Numbered from the stretch's first letter, positions 32,832 to 46,869 are shown. The stretch: 64,000 bases of DNA from Wurfbainia villosa (GCA_025175895.1 CM045992.1:93042800-93106799), one strand, 5' to 3'. Numbers and translations: made by a program. Notes: generated by a model not told the origin, from the letters alone.

Positions 32832-35041
32832 TGTTGGGTTTCCGGCACCGCGGTGTGTGTGTGTTCGATCATGTTTCGTAAACATGAACACAGCGGAAGC
32901 AATAAAAATAATAAATACTCCTATTTATTACAACACACACAACACACGCATGCATATTACAACAAGTGTAGATATAATCGTAAATTTAAATTTGCAATAA
33001 AAGGAAATTTATCTACGTTATACCTTTCGTATGACGTGTAGCGGGAACGACATCAACCGGAACGATCCTCGCTAGAATCGTCTCTATCCGTATCCACGCC
33101 GAGTTCCTCGGGATGACTTCGCTAAGCCACGAGCTTCGTCTTCGTACGGGTTACTAGCCTCGTGTTGAAGACGACGTGATCGAGAGATGATCACGATCCG
33201 AATCCAAATTCGGATCCAAAACGAGTCCTCAAAACTCGCTTCTCCGGAGAGGTATTCGTCAACCGATTGACGAATCCTTCGTCCTCCACCTCAGAGGATT
33301 ACCGGAGATCGAATCCCCGGTAAGTTATCCGCTGTCGGAGCTCTAACCGTCGTCCAAATGACACTCCGATGAGAGGAGAAGAAGCTGTCCAGAAAACTGG
33401 ACAGCTTGGTGGAGGAGTAGGCGCCGGCCAAGAACAAGGAAGCCAAGTGCTCACCTTTTTCACCGAGGCCTAGGGAGATCACCGGAGGGTCGCCGGAGGA
33501 TCACCGGCTGAAGCTTGGTCGCCGGCAAGGAGCTGGACGCCGGCACAAGGGGGTTGGGCGGCCAAGGAGCTTGGGCGGCAACACTAGGTTGGGCGGCAAC
33601 TCCAACTAGGGTTTTTGGATTAGGGATTAATTATCCATTAAGCCCTCTTTTATAGAGAACTAATTCTCTTAATGGTTAATGGATCATATCCATAAAGCCC
33701 GTTAACCCGCTCCATTAAGATAAGTTAAAATAAACCAAACCATGATGGTTTATTTTAAGTTAAAACGAACCGAACCAACTTTTGGTTCATTCGTTTAAAA
33801 TAAACCAAACCCCTTTGGTTTATTCTCATCCATTGGATTAGAACCAAACCATTTTGGTTCATCCATTACGTCTTCATAAGACGCGGCCCATCCACGCTTC
33901 CATTGCGACTGAAACGATTTCATGCTCGCTTTATGTTTGGTCCAACCAAACCTAGTTTCTCTCGGTCTGAGAATCCCATTCTCAAGCTCGTTTTAAATCC
34001 TTCGATTACGCCGTCAGCGTGTAACCAAATAGGTTCTCGATTTATGTTGGCCGTCTATAATTAACCATTAATTATAGAACGATCATGAGTGGCACCTAGT
34101 AGTACATCATGATCCCCAATTAATCAAAAAGATCAACGGTTGATCCAGAACTATTTCTGAAACCCTTCAGCAGCTCGAATGATTCGTGCCCCATTCCCTT
34201 CACTCATCTTATACCCACTTGGTTCAGGACATAGTCTATTGTGTCAGTCCCCACTAGGCTGACTACGCCACACCTAGCCCAAGTATTATTTCCTCGTCCT
34301 ACGGATTCTAGTTACTCCACATGTATCGAAGAGTACCTTACTCTAAACATGTAATGCTTTGGCCAAAGACTTTAGTAACAATCCGACGAGAGGCCATGGG
34401 TATACATCTCCTCGCAAGGAGTGGTGAATCCTTTATAGGCTATTCAAACACCTTCGATCACTTCGACTTATACCCAATCATCCCGGGTCCACATCTCCTT
34501 AGAGATGTTTGCTTAAGATGTCAAAGCATAAGTCTCCATGATCAAGATGACTTGAATACCGCAAGTCAAAGGAACATCGCACTTAAGCCACAATAAGAAC
34601 TTCATTGACATATCTATATATGCAGAGAACCATATGAAGTCTTACGGCTGGTCACTCCAATGAACTAGTTACCATAATTAGCATCCACGATTAACTCCGG
34701 ACATCACTATGTCTCCAGCCAGTGAGAATCGGCTGCTTGGATACACCAAGGAGTATACCTCATGCTAGTCTCGACAGAATTGATGGTGTCCAAATCCATC
34801 AATTCATCGACTAGGGATAATTCCGATACATCACAATTACACATGTAGAGATACTCACTAGTTGTGATCCAATTACAAATTCTCTCATGCTGTGAATCGT
34901 ATCGTGGACATTCAGTAAATGAGTTTAAGATCCAATCAAACACATAAAACATGTATACTCAAATAGTGAATCTTCATTTATCATATAAATGGTTCATATA
35001 TAAGGCGATTGCCTTAGGACATCTCTCATATATTACTAACA
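32832..35041 (-). repeat. 3' LTR of Angela-like element
   Basis: The LTR is 2210 bp. On the plus strand it runs TGTTGGGTTTCC...ATTACTAACA. The polypurine tract (sense CCAAGTGGGAGTC) adjoins at 35042-35054. Confidence 0.9.
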
Positions 35042-38000
35042 GACTCCCACTTGGCCTAATGCCAATCGCTTTGGTATCCAATACCATAAGCTCGAACATG
35101 ACCCTCAAACTTACTTTGAGGTAATGCCTTAGTCAAAGGATCCGCTAAGTTCCTTTCAGTGGAAATTTTCTCGATTTGTATTTCGTTCCTACTGATGATC
35201 TCTCTGATAAGATGATAGCGGCGAAGCACATGTTTGGCTCATTGATGAGACCACATCAAGTTCAAAGATGAACTTCTTGATCCAAACCGCTTCCTTTGCT
35301 GCTTCCAAAGCTGTAATGTATTCTGCCTTAGTGGCAGAATCCGCTATAGTGTCAAGCTTGGAACCTTTCCAACTTATTGCGCCTCCATTCCAGGTGAATA
35401 CATACCCAGACAAAGACATGGAATCATCCTTGTCATTCGAGCCGCATCCGTATACCCACGTATCACCATGTACCCTTCTCCATATATTAGAACACATCCT
35501 TAGTTCTTCTCAAGTACTTAAGGATCGCCTTAATAAATGCCCAATGATCCATTCTCGATCGGATCGTATCCGCCGTGACACTCAGAGCATACGATACATC
35601 GGGCCTCGTACATAACATAACATACATGATAGATCCTATTGCGGATGCATAGGGAATCTTACTCATGCAAATCCTCTCGTCTTCTGTGCACGGACACATA
35701 GACTTCGAAAGGTGTACCCCAAGCCTGATGGGTAGGAAACCTTTCTTAGATTCCGACATGCTAAACCTCTTTAGCACTCGGTCTATATATGTAGACTGCG
35801 AAAGACCAAGCAACCGTTTCGATCTATCTCTATAGATCTTAATCCCGAGGATGTAGGTTGCTTCTCCCAGGTCTTTCATGGAGAATGTCTTGGATAACCA
35901 AACCTTCACTGACTGTAAGATTGAAACATCGTTTCCTATAAGTAGTATGTCATCGACATACAATACTAGGAATACGACTGCACTCCCACTAACCTTCTTG
36001 TACACAAAAGGTTCGTCTGGATTTTGTGAGAAATCAAACTTTTTGATGGTCTCATCAAAACGGATATTCCATCTCCTGGATGCTTGCTTCAATCCATATA
36101 TGGATCATCGCAATTTGCATACCTTGGTTTTATCAACCGATGTGAAACCCTCAGGCTGTATCATATACACGTTCTCGAGCAGGTTTCCATTAAGGAAAGC
36201 TGTTTTCACATCCATCTGCCATATCTCATAATCATAATGAGCCGCTATGGCCAGGAGCATCCGAATGGATTTAAGCATAGCTACAGGCGAATAGGTTTCG
36301 TCATAATCAACACCTTGTTTTTGACGATATCCTTTCGCCACCAATCTAGCCTTATAGGTAATCACATTACCATCCATGTCGGTTTCTTCTTGAAAACCCA
36401 CTTGCACCCTATAGGCTTTATGCCTTCAGGTGGGTCAACCAAGTTCCAAACTTGGTTTTCATACATGGAATCCATTTCCGACTTCATGGCACCAAGCCAC
36501 TTATCCCTTTCGAACTTGTCAAGACTTCTTCATAACTGTAGGCTCTCATCATCAATGAGTAACACGCCGTCGATTCGCTTATTTAGAAATCCATATCTCT
36601 CAGAATATTGGTTCTACCGATCCATGAAGATGTGGTGTTAATATAGTCCACTGATTGCTCATCACTATGAGTCTCATCAGTGCTTCACCGTGTATCTCAT
36701 TAATGTCTATTTGAGTCTCTCGAGCCTCCTCAAGCTCGACGACACTTCCACTATTTTCTTGCAAGAGAAACTCTTTCTCTAGAAACACAGCATGCCTTGA
36801 AACAAACACCTTTTGTTCCACAGGATGATAGAATTGGTAACCCCTTGTTTCCTTAGGGTATCCAATAAATAGACATTTATCGACTTAGCATCCAATTTGT
36901 CCGACATACCCGCTTCACATAAGCAGACAACCCCATATCTTCAAGTAAGATACATGAGGTTTCTTACCATTCCATATCTCATATGGAGTAGCCGAGACTA
37001 CCTGTAGGCATTCTGCTTAACAAGTAAACAAATGTCAAGTGCATAACCCCAAAAGGACTTGGGAAGAGTCGATGATTCATCATTGACTGACCATGTCCAA
37101 CAAGGTCCGTTACACCTCTCGATACACCATTATGCCGTGGTGTATAGGGCGGAGTCCATTGAGACAATATACCATTGTCTCTTAGATAATCAAGAAACTC
37201 TTGACTTAAGTATTCACCACCGATCCGATCAAGTATTTTAATACTTTGTCATGTTGTTGTTTCTACTTCATTTCTGAATTCTTTGAACGTTTGAATGGCT
37301 TCAGACTTGTGTTTGATCAAGTCCACATACCCAAACCGTGAGTGATGATCGGTGAAGGTAATGACGAAGCTACAGCCTCCTGAAGCGGGAGTTGACATAG
37401 GTCCACATACATCAGTATGTATTAGACCTAGTAACTCTCCCACTGCTCACCTTTTCCAAAGAAAGGTAACTTAGTCATCTTGCCTTTTAAGCATGATTCG
37501 CATGTATCGTATGAATCCAATTCAAACGATTCCGCAATTCCACATCGGTGTAATTCGACATGCATTTCTTGCTTATATGGCCAAGACGACAATGCCACAT
37601 ATAGGAGTCTATTTGATTATCCTTCGAGCACGCTGTTGCTCGCTCGATATTGAAATCATCACCGGATACGCCCAACGATAAACACCATTGCTTAAAGTTC
37701 CAATCCCATAAAGAACTCCATTCAAAGTTATGTAACAACAATTGTTACTAAAGTCAATGGAACCCATTTCTATTTAGACAAGAAATAGAAATGATGTTCT
37801 TTATCAACGAAGGAACATAAAAGCAATTGTCCAGCTTCTAAGACAAGTCCTACAGGAGTTCCAACAAATACGCTCCGATGGTGAGTGCAAAGAACCGCTG
37901 CTCCATTCCCAACATGTAAATTTGACTCTCCTCGACGCAGTCTTCTTCTATTCCTTAGCCCATGTATGTCATTACATATATGTGAGCCACACCCAAAGAT

Positions 38001-38054
38001 CAAATACCCAAGTGTCCGAGGAAATAGAATGACAATCAATAAAGAAGATTTCAA
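35042..38054 (-). pseudogene. Angela-like pol, broken
   Basis: From 38054 leftwards: a protease segment (CGSHICNDIHGLRN) in which the catalytic DTG is missing; GAG-pre-integrase (37741-37487; WHCRLGHISKKC); integrase pieces (37443-37249 with LIHTDVCGPMS, and 37167-36979); a reverse transcriptase fingers/palm segment (36407-36105) containing ARLVAKGYRQ and MDVKTAFLNG; a second part (36092-35487) with YVDD at 35949-35960; and RNase H (35497-35189; DSATKAEYITALEA). Each piece is in a different frame or ends at a stop, so at least six breaks exist. The order of domains is that of Ty1/copia. It is a dead copy, although part of the damage could be assembly error. Confidence 0.82.
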
Positions 38055-38655
38055 GAAGATGGGGCATCCGATGCCTTATCCTTCTTCACTGACTCAAGAT
38101 AAATCTTGCACTTTCTTCAAGAATGGCTCCTTGCCATAATGATGGCAAGTTTCCTTTGTGCTAGTTCTACCTTCTTAGCCCTTCTCTTCTTTCCCTTCAG
38201 CCTTTCGACTTCCTCTTAGAACCTTTCTTCGAGGAATCAACTAACAAAGACCGCCCCTCGCCATGCTTCTCGTAAGACTCCACAGCCTTTCAAAGATATC
38301 GAGCAAGCAGACTACGATGAACCTCCTAGCATCTCAGAGGTGAAGAGGAGCTGAGACTTCAACCTTCAATCTCACTTGCTCATCAACCAACTCACAAAGA
38401 TGAAGGACTCGATATGAGCATCCATATGCTCATGCCGCTGTAGCTTGGGTTCCATCGCATAGTAGCATGATGCAACTCATTTGTTCGTAATCACTCACAT
38501 GTTTCGATAGGCCAACAATTGGTCCAGAGTTGCATCACTACTAGATGGGAAGAGGCGCTTCGAGGACATTTGCAAGCTTTTCAACCTTGAGAACAATTCT
38601 CAAGCTTCTAAGCCACCCATGAAGCTCTACCACTAATTTATTCAATCCAAAATGG
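38055..38655 (-). pseudogene. Angela-like gag, badly decayed
   Basis: By alignment with the other Angela-like copy (8654-9237 plus 17522-17700) this stretch covers gag, from the zinc-knuckle/Lys-rich tail (38130-38270) to the N-terminus (38580-38655). No long frame remains. The position of the start ATG of the other copy reads ATTGA here. Confidence 0.55.
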
Positions 38656-39899
38656 AATGCAAATTCAAAGACGCTATGATCAATCTTAGAAATACAAAAT
38701 GAGCATATATGAGAAAATGATTTTAAAATGCATCAATATACATTTATAAATCCCATTCATTTTTCAATTTCAAAACCCCAAAATCACTTCGAGATCGTAG
38801 GTCCATCTCCGAATGGTCGATATCCATCATAGTTATGAACAACCTTGGAGAGAGTCCAACAAGCCATTCATAACTACGACGGTAGGTATCTTCTATACCG
38901 ATTGCATATCACGTATATGCAACTATCACAATGTGCTATCAACTAATTGAATGTTCACACATACATCGGGTTGTTAACACATTAACAAGTATGCATCATA
39001 TGCATAGCACCCAACTTCACCTCCCTTTACATCGACCTTGAGAGAGTCCAACAAGCCGATGCTCCAAGTTAAAGCCAACCCATTAATCGACATAGTTTTA
39101 ATATGGTTAGAGATTCAACCAATTAGCAGCTTGAGAGAGTCCAACAACCAAAGCTAACGATTGACCTCGACTCTACCATATTAGTATTAAACTATTCCAT
39201 GGTTTGAACATATTCGTTCGATTGGAGAGAGTCCAACAACCCAAACAAGAAACGGAACTCTGGTTCTAACCATATTAATGGAAGGTGTAGGCTTTAATAT
39301 TGTTTAAGGGTTTTTATGTCTCATCCTCTTTGCATGCAAATAACTATTATCTACATGACATGGCATACATCTACATGTCACGACACGCATGGCATAATGT
39401 TATGCATCTAATGCAATTACATGGCATACAATTATGTCATGTATATATTTACTTATATGTCATAACTATTTATGGAAATAAAATATGTTTAAGATTTGAT
39501 TCTCCAAATCAAATCATAATTAAATTAGAAAATAAATTTCCAAATCTAATCACATATTTTATTCATGGAATTATTTGATTAAGGAAAATCTATTTAGGAA
39601 ACCAATTTCCTAAATCATTAAAACTACTTATGGAAATAAAATATTTTAAGATTTGATTTCCCAAATCAAATCATGATTAAATTAGGAAACAAATTTCCAG
39701 AATCTAATCAAATATTTTATTTATGGAAAATATCAATTTCCATAAATACTTCCAACTTTCCAAAAGTGGAAGATTTCCATAAATACTTGTAGACTTTCCA
39801 AAATTGAAAAATTTCCATAAATACTTCTAAATTTCCAAAATTAGAAAATTTCCAGAAATACATTATGACTATCGCAAAACCATTTTACGATTATGTCGA
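38656..39899 (-). other. Leader of Angela-like element
   Basis: Non-coding. The fold-back motif TTGGAGAGAGTCCAACAA or a near variant occurs at 38843-38861, 39037-39054, 39129-39147 and 39221-39239, as in 17701-18750. From 39300 it is AT-rich. A ~90-bp block with GATTTGATT and AATCAAATC arms is repeated (39470-39560 and 39635-39720), followed by short tandem repeats. Confidence 0.65.
39737..39861. repeat. ~37-bp AT-rich tandem repeat, 3.4 copies
   Basis: Units begin TTTCCATAAATACTT at 39737, 39774 and 39812, with a partial unit at 39849. Each contains a TTTCC...GGAAA-like inverted repeat. It lies in the leader, about 45 bp from the nested insertion site. Confidence 0.7.
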
Positions 39900-39904
39900 A
39901 ACAC

Positions 39905-41128
39905 TGTTAGGACCCTTGGAACGGCTAGAGGGGGGTGATTAGCATTTCTTCGATTCTACAAACAAGTTAGCGGAAGCAATACAAATACGAAAATGAATAC
40001 GAATAAGAAATACGAAACCAATGCTAACACCCGATGTTACGTGGTTCGGAGATGACGCTCCTACTCCACGGCAATCCGTAAGGTGGATTAGTCCTAGCCA
40101 AGCTTCACTATCTTCTCCTTTGGATGAACCAAGGTGGAGAAACCTTTCTTACACTGATCTCCTCTTCTTTACAATGATGGATGATCAAGACCAATAGAAG
40201 AGGAGGTTTTGAATCACTAAAAACACTTAGGAAGCTTGGTGAGCACGAGGATGTAGTTAGGATTAAGAGCACTAGCTTCACCAAGCTCCCCATGGCCCCT
40301 TTTTATAGAAGAGGGGTTGTTTTTGGATGCATGCCATCGATCATCGCGGCCAACGGCAAAAATGCGATCTCGCGAGATTCGTAGCAATTTCAACGGCCGG
40401 TGATCATCGATCGATCCCTCCATCATCGATTGATGGGGTGATCACCGAGTGATCAAGGCGCAATGAAAGTGAGACAAGATTCGTGGTGATATTTCTTGAT
40501 CACCGGTCGATCGATCGATTTTCACCGATCGATCACGATCACCGACCGATCCGATCACGCCGATCGCACCGATGGTCGTGGTTTCATTCGACTCGGTCGA
40601 ACGCTGACCGATCGATCGATACATCGTGTCGGATCACGATCGATACTCATCAAGTATGAGTAATTCATACTTGATTTTATACCCTAGACCTAGACTTAAC
40701 CTTCTAGCTCCTCAATAAGCCTTGCGCCTTCAGGATCCCTCCAAGTCTGCGACTTGTTCATCCTTTGCGCTTTGCTTCCAAGAGCTTCCTTCGGTTTCGT
40801 CATGTCTTGGGTTGCCAAATGCTTTGGACTTTACGCCGCCAAGACTACAAGCTTGGACTTATGCTGCCAAGACTTTACTTTGGACTTCCTTTGCCAAGGT
40901 TCACTTTGGACTTTATGCTGCCAAGACTACAAGCTTGGTCTTATGCCGCCAAGTCCATCCTTGACTTCCTTTGCCAAGATCATACTTGACTTCCTTTACC
41001 AAGTACTTCATCCTTGGATTTCCCTGTCACTTAAACACATTCGTAATTAGATCACAAGATATTGCCTAACTTAGATGATTAGCCAAACATCAAAACATAT
41101 AAATGCTTGGAGCATTGTTGCACCAACA
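39905..41128 (-). repeat. 3' LTR of nested Sirevirus-like element
   Basis: The LTR is 1224 bp, TGTTAGGACCC...GCACCAACA on the plus strand. The block at 40395-40640 is full of GATCGATCG words. The duplicate 5' LTR (56887-58148) has intact CAGTCGACTG palindromes at 57421 and 57441 in the corresponding places. Confidence 0.88.
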
Positions 41129-42155
41129 ATCTCCCCCTTTTTGATGTTTGACAATCATTTAAGTTAGGTCTTTAAAGATACACACATAATCATCTAACTT
41201 AAGCATTCCTTCTCCCCCTTTGACATACATCAAAAAGAGAAGGATGAAAGAATTAAGAATGTTGGATCTTGGACTAAGGTATTAGATCGAAATTAAGCTC
41301 CCCCTTAATCCAAGATAGGATGTAAATTATATTTGAAGCAAAGCATAATCTAAAATTCAAAAGTTAAATCCTAACTTTGCACCAACAATGGTTTTGGGGA
41401 TAAAAGGATAGAATTTATTGAAACTCCCCCTAAACCACTGTATTAAGCAGTCCTAAAACTCGTTTATACGCAATATCATCATACTAGAGTGGTAGGACAT
41501 CAAAAATACACTAAATATCAGAAAATGGAGCTTATTGTATCACTGACTGGTATCCAACTACTGATCGCTACGCCTGAAATCAAAATTTCAGCCTTTTCAG
41601 CCCATTTTCAGAAATGCGGTAGAAATTCCAGAAATCTCGAAAAATCACGAAATTTTGCGTACACATTTCTGAAATCATAATTTATTAAGGAAAAATAATT
41701 TGAAAAATATATGTTTTCCAGATTTCAAGATTGATACAAATTTGGAAACTTACAAAAGTTCTAAGGAATTTTCAACCTTTGTATCACTTTTGTGATTCAC
41801 TTGAACACTGTTTTCCAAAACATAATGAACATAGTTTAAAATATATATGATTTGGAATTTCCAACCATCTTCTTAGAGCTATGTACTCATTACTTGAATA
41901 CAAGCCTTCCCAATGGTTGGTCCATAAGGTATTTATGTCTCTAGGTGTGTCATTGGCTCATAGTAATGCATCATAACAAGCATGATGAGCCAAGTACACC
42001 TTCCCTATCATCTCACATGGTTCTAAGTGTCTCAATACAAAAATCAAGGTTTCTTAAGGCTTTTTGTGAGATGTATCAAGGTATAAAGATAACATATAAA
42101 CATGGGATCATGCAAACCTAGAATTTTACTCCACAAAGCACATACCAAGCTCTCC
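41129..42155 (-). other. 3' non-coding region with repeated polypurine tracts
   Basis: No gene. Pyrimidine tracts with CTCCCCCT cores lie at 41131-41143 (abutting the LTR) and near 41211, 41302 and 41426. Confidence 0.65.
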
Positions 42156-45100
42156 TTAAAGATGAAAATTCATTTTCTGAAGAGCTTGTGAAGATATCGC
42201 AAGATTGGACTTAGATTCTACATAATTAAGTTCAATGTCCCCTCTTGCCACATGATCTCTTATGAAGTGATGTTTCACTTCAATGTGCTTGGTCCTAGAG
42301 TGATGTACCGGATTTTTGGTCAAGTTGATGGTACTCACATTATCACAATAAACTTTGATGTTAGAGAAGTGTAGCTCATAGTCTACAAGAGTATGTCTCA
42401 TCCAAAGTAATTGAGCTACACAACCACCCATAGCCACATATTCGGCTTCGGTGGTTGATAAAGCAACACAATGTTGCTTCCTACTACTCCAACTAACTAG
42501 GGAGGACCCAAGAAATTGGCATCCACCACTAGTACTCTTCCTATCCAATTTGCACCCGGCATAATCGGAATCGGTATAACCAAGCAATTCAAATGACTTA
42601 GTCCTAGGATACCAAAGTCCTACATTTATGGTGCCTTTAACATATCTTAATATTCTTTTGACGGCTACCAAATGTGATTCTTTGGCACAAGATTGGTATC
42701 TTGCACACATACCTATCGCAAATAAAATGTCGGGTCTACTAGCGGTTAGGTATAGTAAGCTACCAATCATACTCCTATACAATTTAAGATCAATTGATTT
42801 ACCTTCATGATCACTATCTATTCTAGTGCTAGTGGCCATAGGAGTGGTTACAATTTTGGCATTTTCCAAACCAAATTTCTTGATCATTTCATTTGCATAT
42901 TTGGTTTGATAAATATGAATACCCTCATTGGTTTGTTTGACTTGTAAACCTAGGAAAAAGGTAAGCTCTCCAACCAAACTCATTTCAAATTCATTTTCCA
43001 TATTTTTTATAAAGTCTTGAAGAAGATCATCATTTGTTGACCCAAAAATGATATCATCAACATATACTTGGGCTATGAATATATCTTTTAACGTTGACTT
43101 TATAAACAAGGTTTGATCTACTTGGCCTCTTCTAAAATCCTTAGAAATTAAGAAGGATGACAATCTTTCATACCATGCCCGGGGAGCTTGTTTTAACCCA
43201 TATAATGCTTTCCTAAGCTTACATACATGATTTGATAATCTATGTTCTCAACCGGTGGTTGCTCTACATATACTTCCTCCTTAATAAAACCATTTAAGAA
43301 TGCCGATTTAACATCCATTTGGTAAAGTTTAAATCCCATGAAGGAAGCATACCCTAAGAGTATCCTAATAGATTCTAACCTTGCAACCGGGGCATAAGTT
43401 TCATCATAGTCAAGCCCCTCAACTTGATTGAATCCCCTAGCAACCAACCTAGCCTTATTTCTAGTGATATTTCCTTGATCATCTAGCTTATTCCTAAAGA
43501 CCCATCTTGTAGTAATTATGGTGCTATCATTGGGTCTAGGCACTAATTCTCACACTTGACTTCTCTCAAATTGAGCCAATTCATCTTGCATTGCCAAAAT
43601 CCAATACGGATCATGTAATGCATCATTGATCGATTTGGGCTCAATTTGTGAGATAAGAGCTACTTGACTAGTAGGAGGTCTATGAAATGACCTAGTTCTT
43701 ACTCCTTGAGATAGATCTCCTACTACTTGGTCAAGTGGATGATCTTGATGAATTCTTAGGTTTCTAGAAGGGGTTTCAATTTGATTATCATTATCTTCCA
43801 CCCTTCTTTCATCATCGGAGTCTCCTCTTCCTCCCTTGATCATTACCCTAATGGTCAAATTTTGAAGTTTTTGGGTAATGTCTTGATTATTGTCATTAAT
43901 ATCCTTATCAATGGAGGACTTTCTAGGTAGGTACTAGTAGTTTCATCAAATTGAACATTGGAAGACTCTCAATCCCTTTGGTTCTCTTATTGTAGACTCT
44001 ATAGCCTCTACTTGTGGATGAGTATCCAACTAGGATTCCCTCATCCGCTTTTGATTCAAATTTTCTAAGTTATCTTTGGTGTTTAGAATATAAACTTTAC
44101 ACCCAAAGACTTTGAAATAATGAATTGTGGGTATAGTCCCATTCCATAATTCAAATGGTGTTTTTCCCAAAACCTATGGATTTGAACCCTATTTTGGATA
44201 TAGCAAGCTGGTATTAACTCCGCCCACAAGTAGCTAGGTAGAGAATATGCATTAAGCATAGTCCTAGCCGCCTTTGTAGGGCACGATTTCTCCTTTCCAC
44301 CACCCCATTTTGTTGGGGTGTTCTAGGACAAGAGAACTCATGCTTGTACCCTTGCTCTAAACAAAATTGTGAAAATTTTAGATTTTCAAATTCACCACCA
44401 TGATCACTACGGATCCGTTGATTTTGAGACTCTTTTCATTTTCAACCCTTTTACTAAATCCTATGATTATTTCTAAGGTATCATCCTTATGTTTCATAAA
44501 ATAGACCCAAGTATACCTAGAAAAGTCATCTACTATAACCAAACAATATTTATTACCATTTAAAGATGGAGTACTATGGCAATCAAATAAGTCAAGATGC
44601 AATAATTCTAATGGTAAAGAAGTATTGATTAGGGTTTTACCTTTGTGTGATGCCTTTGTTTGTTTTCCTTCTTGGCATGCATCACACAATTTGTTCTTGA
44701 CATACTTGATCTTTGGTAGCCCTTTGACCAACTCCATCTTGGCTACCTTGGCTATGTTTTTCATGTTGATATGCCCCAATCTTCTATGCCATAGCCAACT
44801 TTCCTCTTCTTTTGCATACATACACTTAGTAGAAATGTTAGAAGCATATGAAAGATCAACATAATAGATGTTTGATTTCCTATATCCAACTAACATACAA
44901 TCATTTAATTCCTTGTGTCTAATCATGCATTTAGAGGATTCAAAAGAGACATGATAGTTTGCATCACAAAGTTGACTAACACTTAATAAATTAAATTTCA
45001 TATTTTCAACTAGCAATACTTTGTGAATAACAATTTTAGGGGATACCTCAATTGTACCTCTACCTAATATCTTGAGTTTTCCACTATTCCCAAAAGACAC

Positions 45101-45238
45101 CGCTCCCTTCTTCACATATTTAATTGTGGAGAACTTGCTCACATCCCCGGTCATATGTGTTGAGCAACCGCTATCCACAATCCACATACCTCGCCTCCTA
45201 CCTAAATCACATGAAAAACACAAGCTTTTGGTACCCAA
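42156..45238 (-). pseudogene. Sirevirus-like pol, broken
   Basis: From 45238: protease with WIVDSGCSTHMTGD (DSG intact), GAG-pre-integrase WHRRLGHINMKN and an integrase zinc-binding region in one frame to 44378; then decayed integrase (43860-44378) whose conserved PQQNG-type region near 44290-44320 can be seen but is frame-broken; linker (43858-43550); reverse transcriptase fingers/palm (43543-43193) with ARLVARGFNQ and MDVKSAFLNG; and a second part with YVDDIIFG (YVDD at 43053-43064) running into RNase H (ALSTTEAEYVAM, HSRTKHIEVKHHFIRDH) in one 335-codon frame to 42156. Compared with the full-length copy at 9238-17521 the polymerase core is complete here. The protease frame overlaps the end of gag (45202-45238) in the -1 frame. 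Confidence 0.83.
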
Positions 45239-46817
45239 ACATTTGGACCGGTAACATTAAGTAAAAACTTCTTAGGTACCCAAGCTTTCTTAACCTTACC
45301 CTTAATAGTTGCTTTCCTATTTATTAATGAAATGTAAGCAACTTCTTTTTCTTTTGGCTTATAACCTAAACCGGCCTTGTTATAAACCGCTCTTTGTCTA
45401 CTAAGAATCATATCAAGACACTTTGAGCCATTTGAAAATTTTTCTAAACATGCTTTTAATTCACTAACCTCATCCTTAAGTTTATCATTTTCTTCTTTAA
45501 GCATGCAAGAGTCAATATGTGAGGGTTTTTCATTTCTAATGGCTTTTAGTTCTACCTTCATGCTTTTAACCTTAGATTTTGACTTATCTAGAGCTTCTTT
45601 AAGATAGGCAATTGATTTATAAAGGAGCTTAACCTTAGGAGAGTTCATTACCTCATCGTCACTAGATGACGATTCATCGCTTGAGGAATCTTCTTGGCTT
45701 GAGATGCTCGAATCATCTTCTAGGGCCATGAGTGCCACATGGCGTGTGATGTGGCAAAGCTCATCATCGGAGAAAGAGTCTTCAATGCTTGGTGTGTCCC
45801 ATGTGGTTTGAGCCACCATGGCCTCCTTCTTCTTCTTTTCCTTTTTGTCCTTCTTTTTCTTCTCTTTTTCCTCCTTCTTTTTTAGCTCCGGGCAATTCGG
45901 CTTTATGTGCCCCTTCTTGTTGCAAGCATGGCAAATCACATTATTATTAAAACTTGAATTACCATTAAATTTACCTTTTGAGGAATGAGACCCCTTCCTT
46001 GCTTCTCTATTCTTGAACTCTCTTGACTTCCTATAAAGCTTCTTGACGAAATTTGCCATTTCACTAGATGAGTCTCCATCACTACTTGACTCATCCTCCG
46101 ACTCGGATGATGATGATGCTTCTTTTCTTTCCTTCTTCTTCTTTTCTTTCTTGTCCTTCTTTTCAACGAATAGAGCTAAACCCTTTTCCTTAGAGGACAT
46201 GTTAGTTTGCTCATGTAATTCAAACTCACAAAACAATTCATCAATTTTAATTTGAGATAAATCTCTAGTTACCTTAATTGCATCAACTATAGAAGTCCAT
46301 AAAGAATTTCTAGGGAATGCTTGTAAAATATACCTTACTAAATCCCGATTGTCAACTCGCTCACCTATGATATGGAGTCCGTTAACAATTTCTTTGAACC
46401 TTCCATGCATTTGACTTACGGTTTCATGCATCTTCATTTGGAAGGCTTGAAGTTGTCCAATCAATAGGTCCTTCTTGGCCCTCTTTGATTCCTTGAACCT
46501 TCATTTAGCTCAATGAGCTTTTCCCATAATTCCTTGGCGGATTTGAAAGGTCCCACCTTGTTAAGTTGCTCCATGGTAATCCCACATTGATGGTGAGTAC
46601 CGCTTTGCATTTGACTAAACTCCTATTCATTTCTCTTGTCCAATCTTGCTCGAATAGGGTTTCCATGTTCATCCACCGTTCCTTGAAGCCATCTACAACA
46701 CTATGCCAAATTTCAATATTACTCATTAAATAGTATTTCATCCTACCTTTCAAATATGAAGTGACTCCCATCGAAGAGTGGTGGCTTGGCGATGCTATAT
46801 CCCTCTTGAAGAGCCAT
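45202..46817 (-). pseudogene. Sirevirus-like gag, frame-broken
   Basis: The start is the ATG at 46817 (MALQEGYSIAKPPLF in the cleaner duplicate at 56832). The N-terminal DUF4219-like part (46852-46505) is disturbed by small deletions. From 46464 one frame is open for 420 codons: UBN2 capsid (GRFKEIVNGLHIIGERV), Lys/Ser/Asp-rich stretch, one zinc knuckle CHACNKKGHIKPNC near 45890-45935, a coiled coil (about 45430-45620) and the end motif VWVPK. Several of the deletions fall at CGG/CCG or CTG sites where the duplicate copy has the extra base. Confidence 0.82.
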
Positions 46818-46855
46818 TGATGCCTTGGTTGATGGTGAGATCTTCCAAGCAATCC

Positions 46856-46867
46856 GGCTCGATACCA
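46856..46867 (-). other. Damaged primer-binding site
   Basis: The plus strand GGCTCGATACCA lacks one base relative to GGCTCTGATACCA found at 56872-56884 in the duplicate copy. Confidence 0.7.
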
Positions 46868-46869
46868 CT

